A stretch of 35,886 nucleotides of DNA from a virus: IMG/VR virus record IMGVR_UViG_3300031578_000172, positions 1-35,886 of that record; one strand, given 5' to 3'. Below, piece after piece: positions 35,837-35,886 of the stretch. Numbering within the stretch: position 1 is the first letter of the stretch; each line of letters starts with the position of its first letter. The notes under the pieces are model-generated. The model was not told the DNA's origin. It did no database searches and saw only the letters and a program-made list of their open reading frames with translations. A program made the position numbers and the translations under genes.

Positions 35837-35886
35837 ATGGGCAACGTCAAGAAGATCATCGACGGACTTGAGATATTCCGCCGCCA
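35837..35886 (+). CDS. Start of a gene cut by the right edge
   Basis: ATG 35837 after an aaaagg site opens MGNVKKIIDGLEIFRRH and runs off the window. The 16 readable residues suggest a helical protein, but no family can be assigned. It continues the replication operon 12 bases after the helicase stop. Confidence 0.5.
   Translation, partial: MGNVKKIIDGLEIFRR

Noticed and set aside
1-35886. CRISPR array, integrase or att sites
   Set aside because: No regularly spaced direct repeats, no tyrosine or serine recombinase motifs and no tRNA-like attachment target were seen, so temperate lifestyle is not claimed.

Overview
The window is part of a double-stranded DNA tailed phage or prophage genome (Caudoviricetes-type) with high GC. 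The evidence is a contiguous small terminase / large terminase / portal block and a block of replication genes (wHTH initiator-like protein, DnaB-type helicase). No integrase, lysis cassette, major capsid gene, tRNA or CRISPR array was recognised, so lifestyle cannot be decided. One host clue is a secreted protein at 31.7 kb. It has a signal anchor, the motif YLPLVLK and a proline-threonine linker, an architecture I associate with secreted proteins of Chloroflexota; that host assignment is an inference.

Layout. From 14.3 kb down to position 1 almost everything is on the minus strand. In transcription order this gives a TerS-like protein, TerL, small membrane proteins, and a portal protein interrupted by an intein. 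Then comes a run of overlapping small genes that includes a minor-head-like protein, a methyltransferase and two DUF1737-like proteins. A separate promoter near 3.05 kb leads into beta-rich virion proteins, a lectin-like (arabinofuranosidase B/LamG type) protein and a glycosyltransferase cut by the left edge. From 14.3 kb to the right edge genes run on the plus strand, except for a two-gene leftward unit (ParB-like protein, C5 cytosine methyltransferase) at 15.1-17.0 kb.

The 14.3-19.4 kb part looks like a modification and anti-restriction island: Vsr-like nuclease, cytosine methyltransferase, ParB-like protein and an ArdC-like metalloprotease. From 19.5 to 31 kb lie about thirty small early-type genes in overlapping chains. 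They include a Topo VI-A/Spo11-like TOPRIM protein, a GIY-YIG-like nuclease, a PD-(D/E)XK resolvase-like protein, a LexA-like winged helix, a YkgJ-like cysteine cluster protein and an ASCH-like protein. From 32.3 kb to the end is the replication block: a truncated P-loop ORF, an initiator-like gene carrying an iteron-like array inside its coding sequence, a PAPS-reductase-family protein, a small membrane protein and the replicative helicase.

Regulation is unusually legible. Six promoters share TTGACA/TTGACG, a 17-base spacer and TACAAT/TACACT; three rightward ones also share an initially transcribed palindromic box. Four intergenic 19-bp palindromes (consensus TTTTGTATGNCATACAAAA) sit just before, or over, start codons, with a weaker fifth copy inside a gene. 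Two noncoding stretches flank a zinc-ribbon gene near 31 kb; the first can fold into two long interlocking helices. These RNA and DNA elements are the most unusual part of the window.
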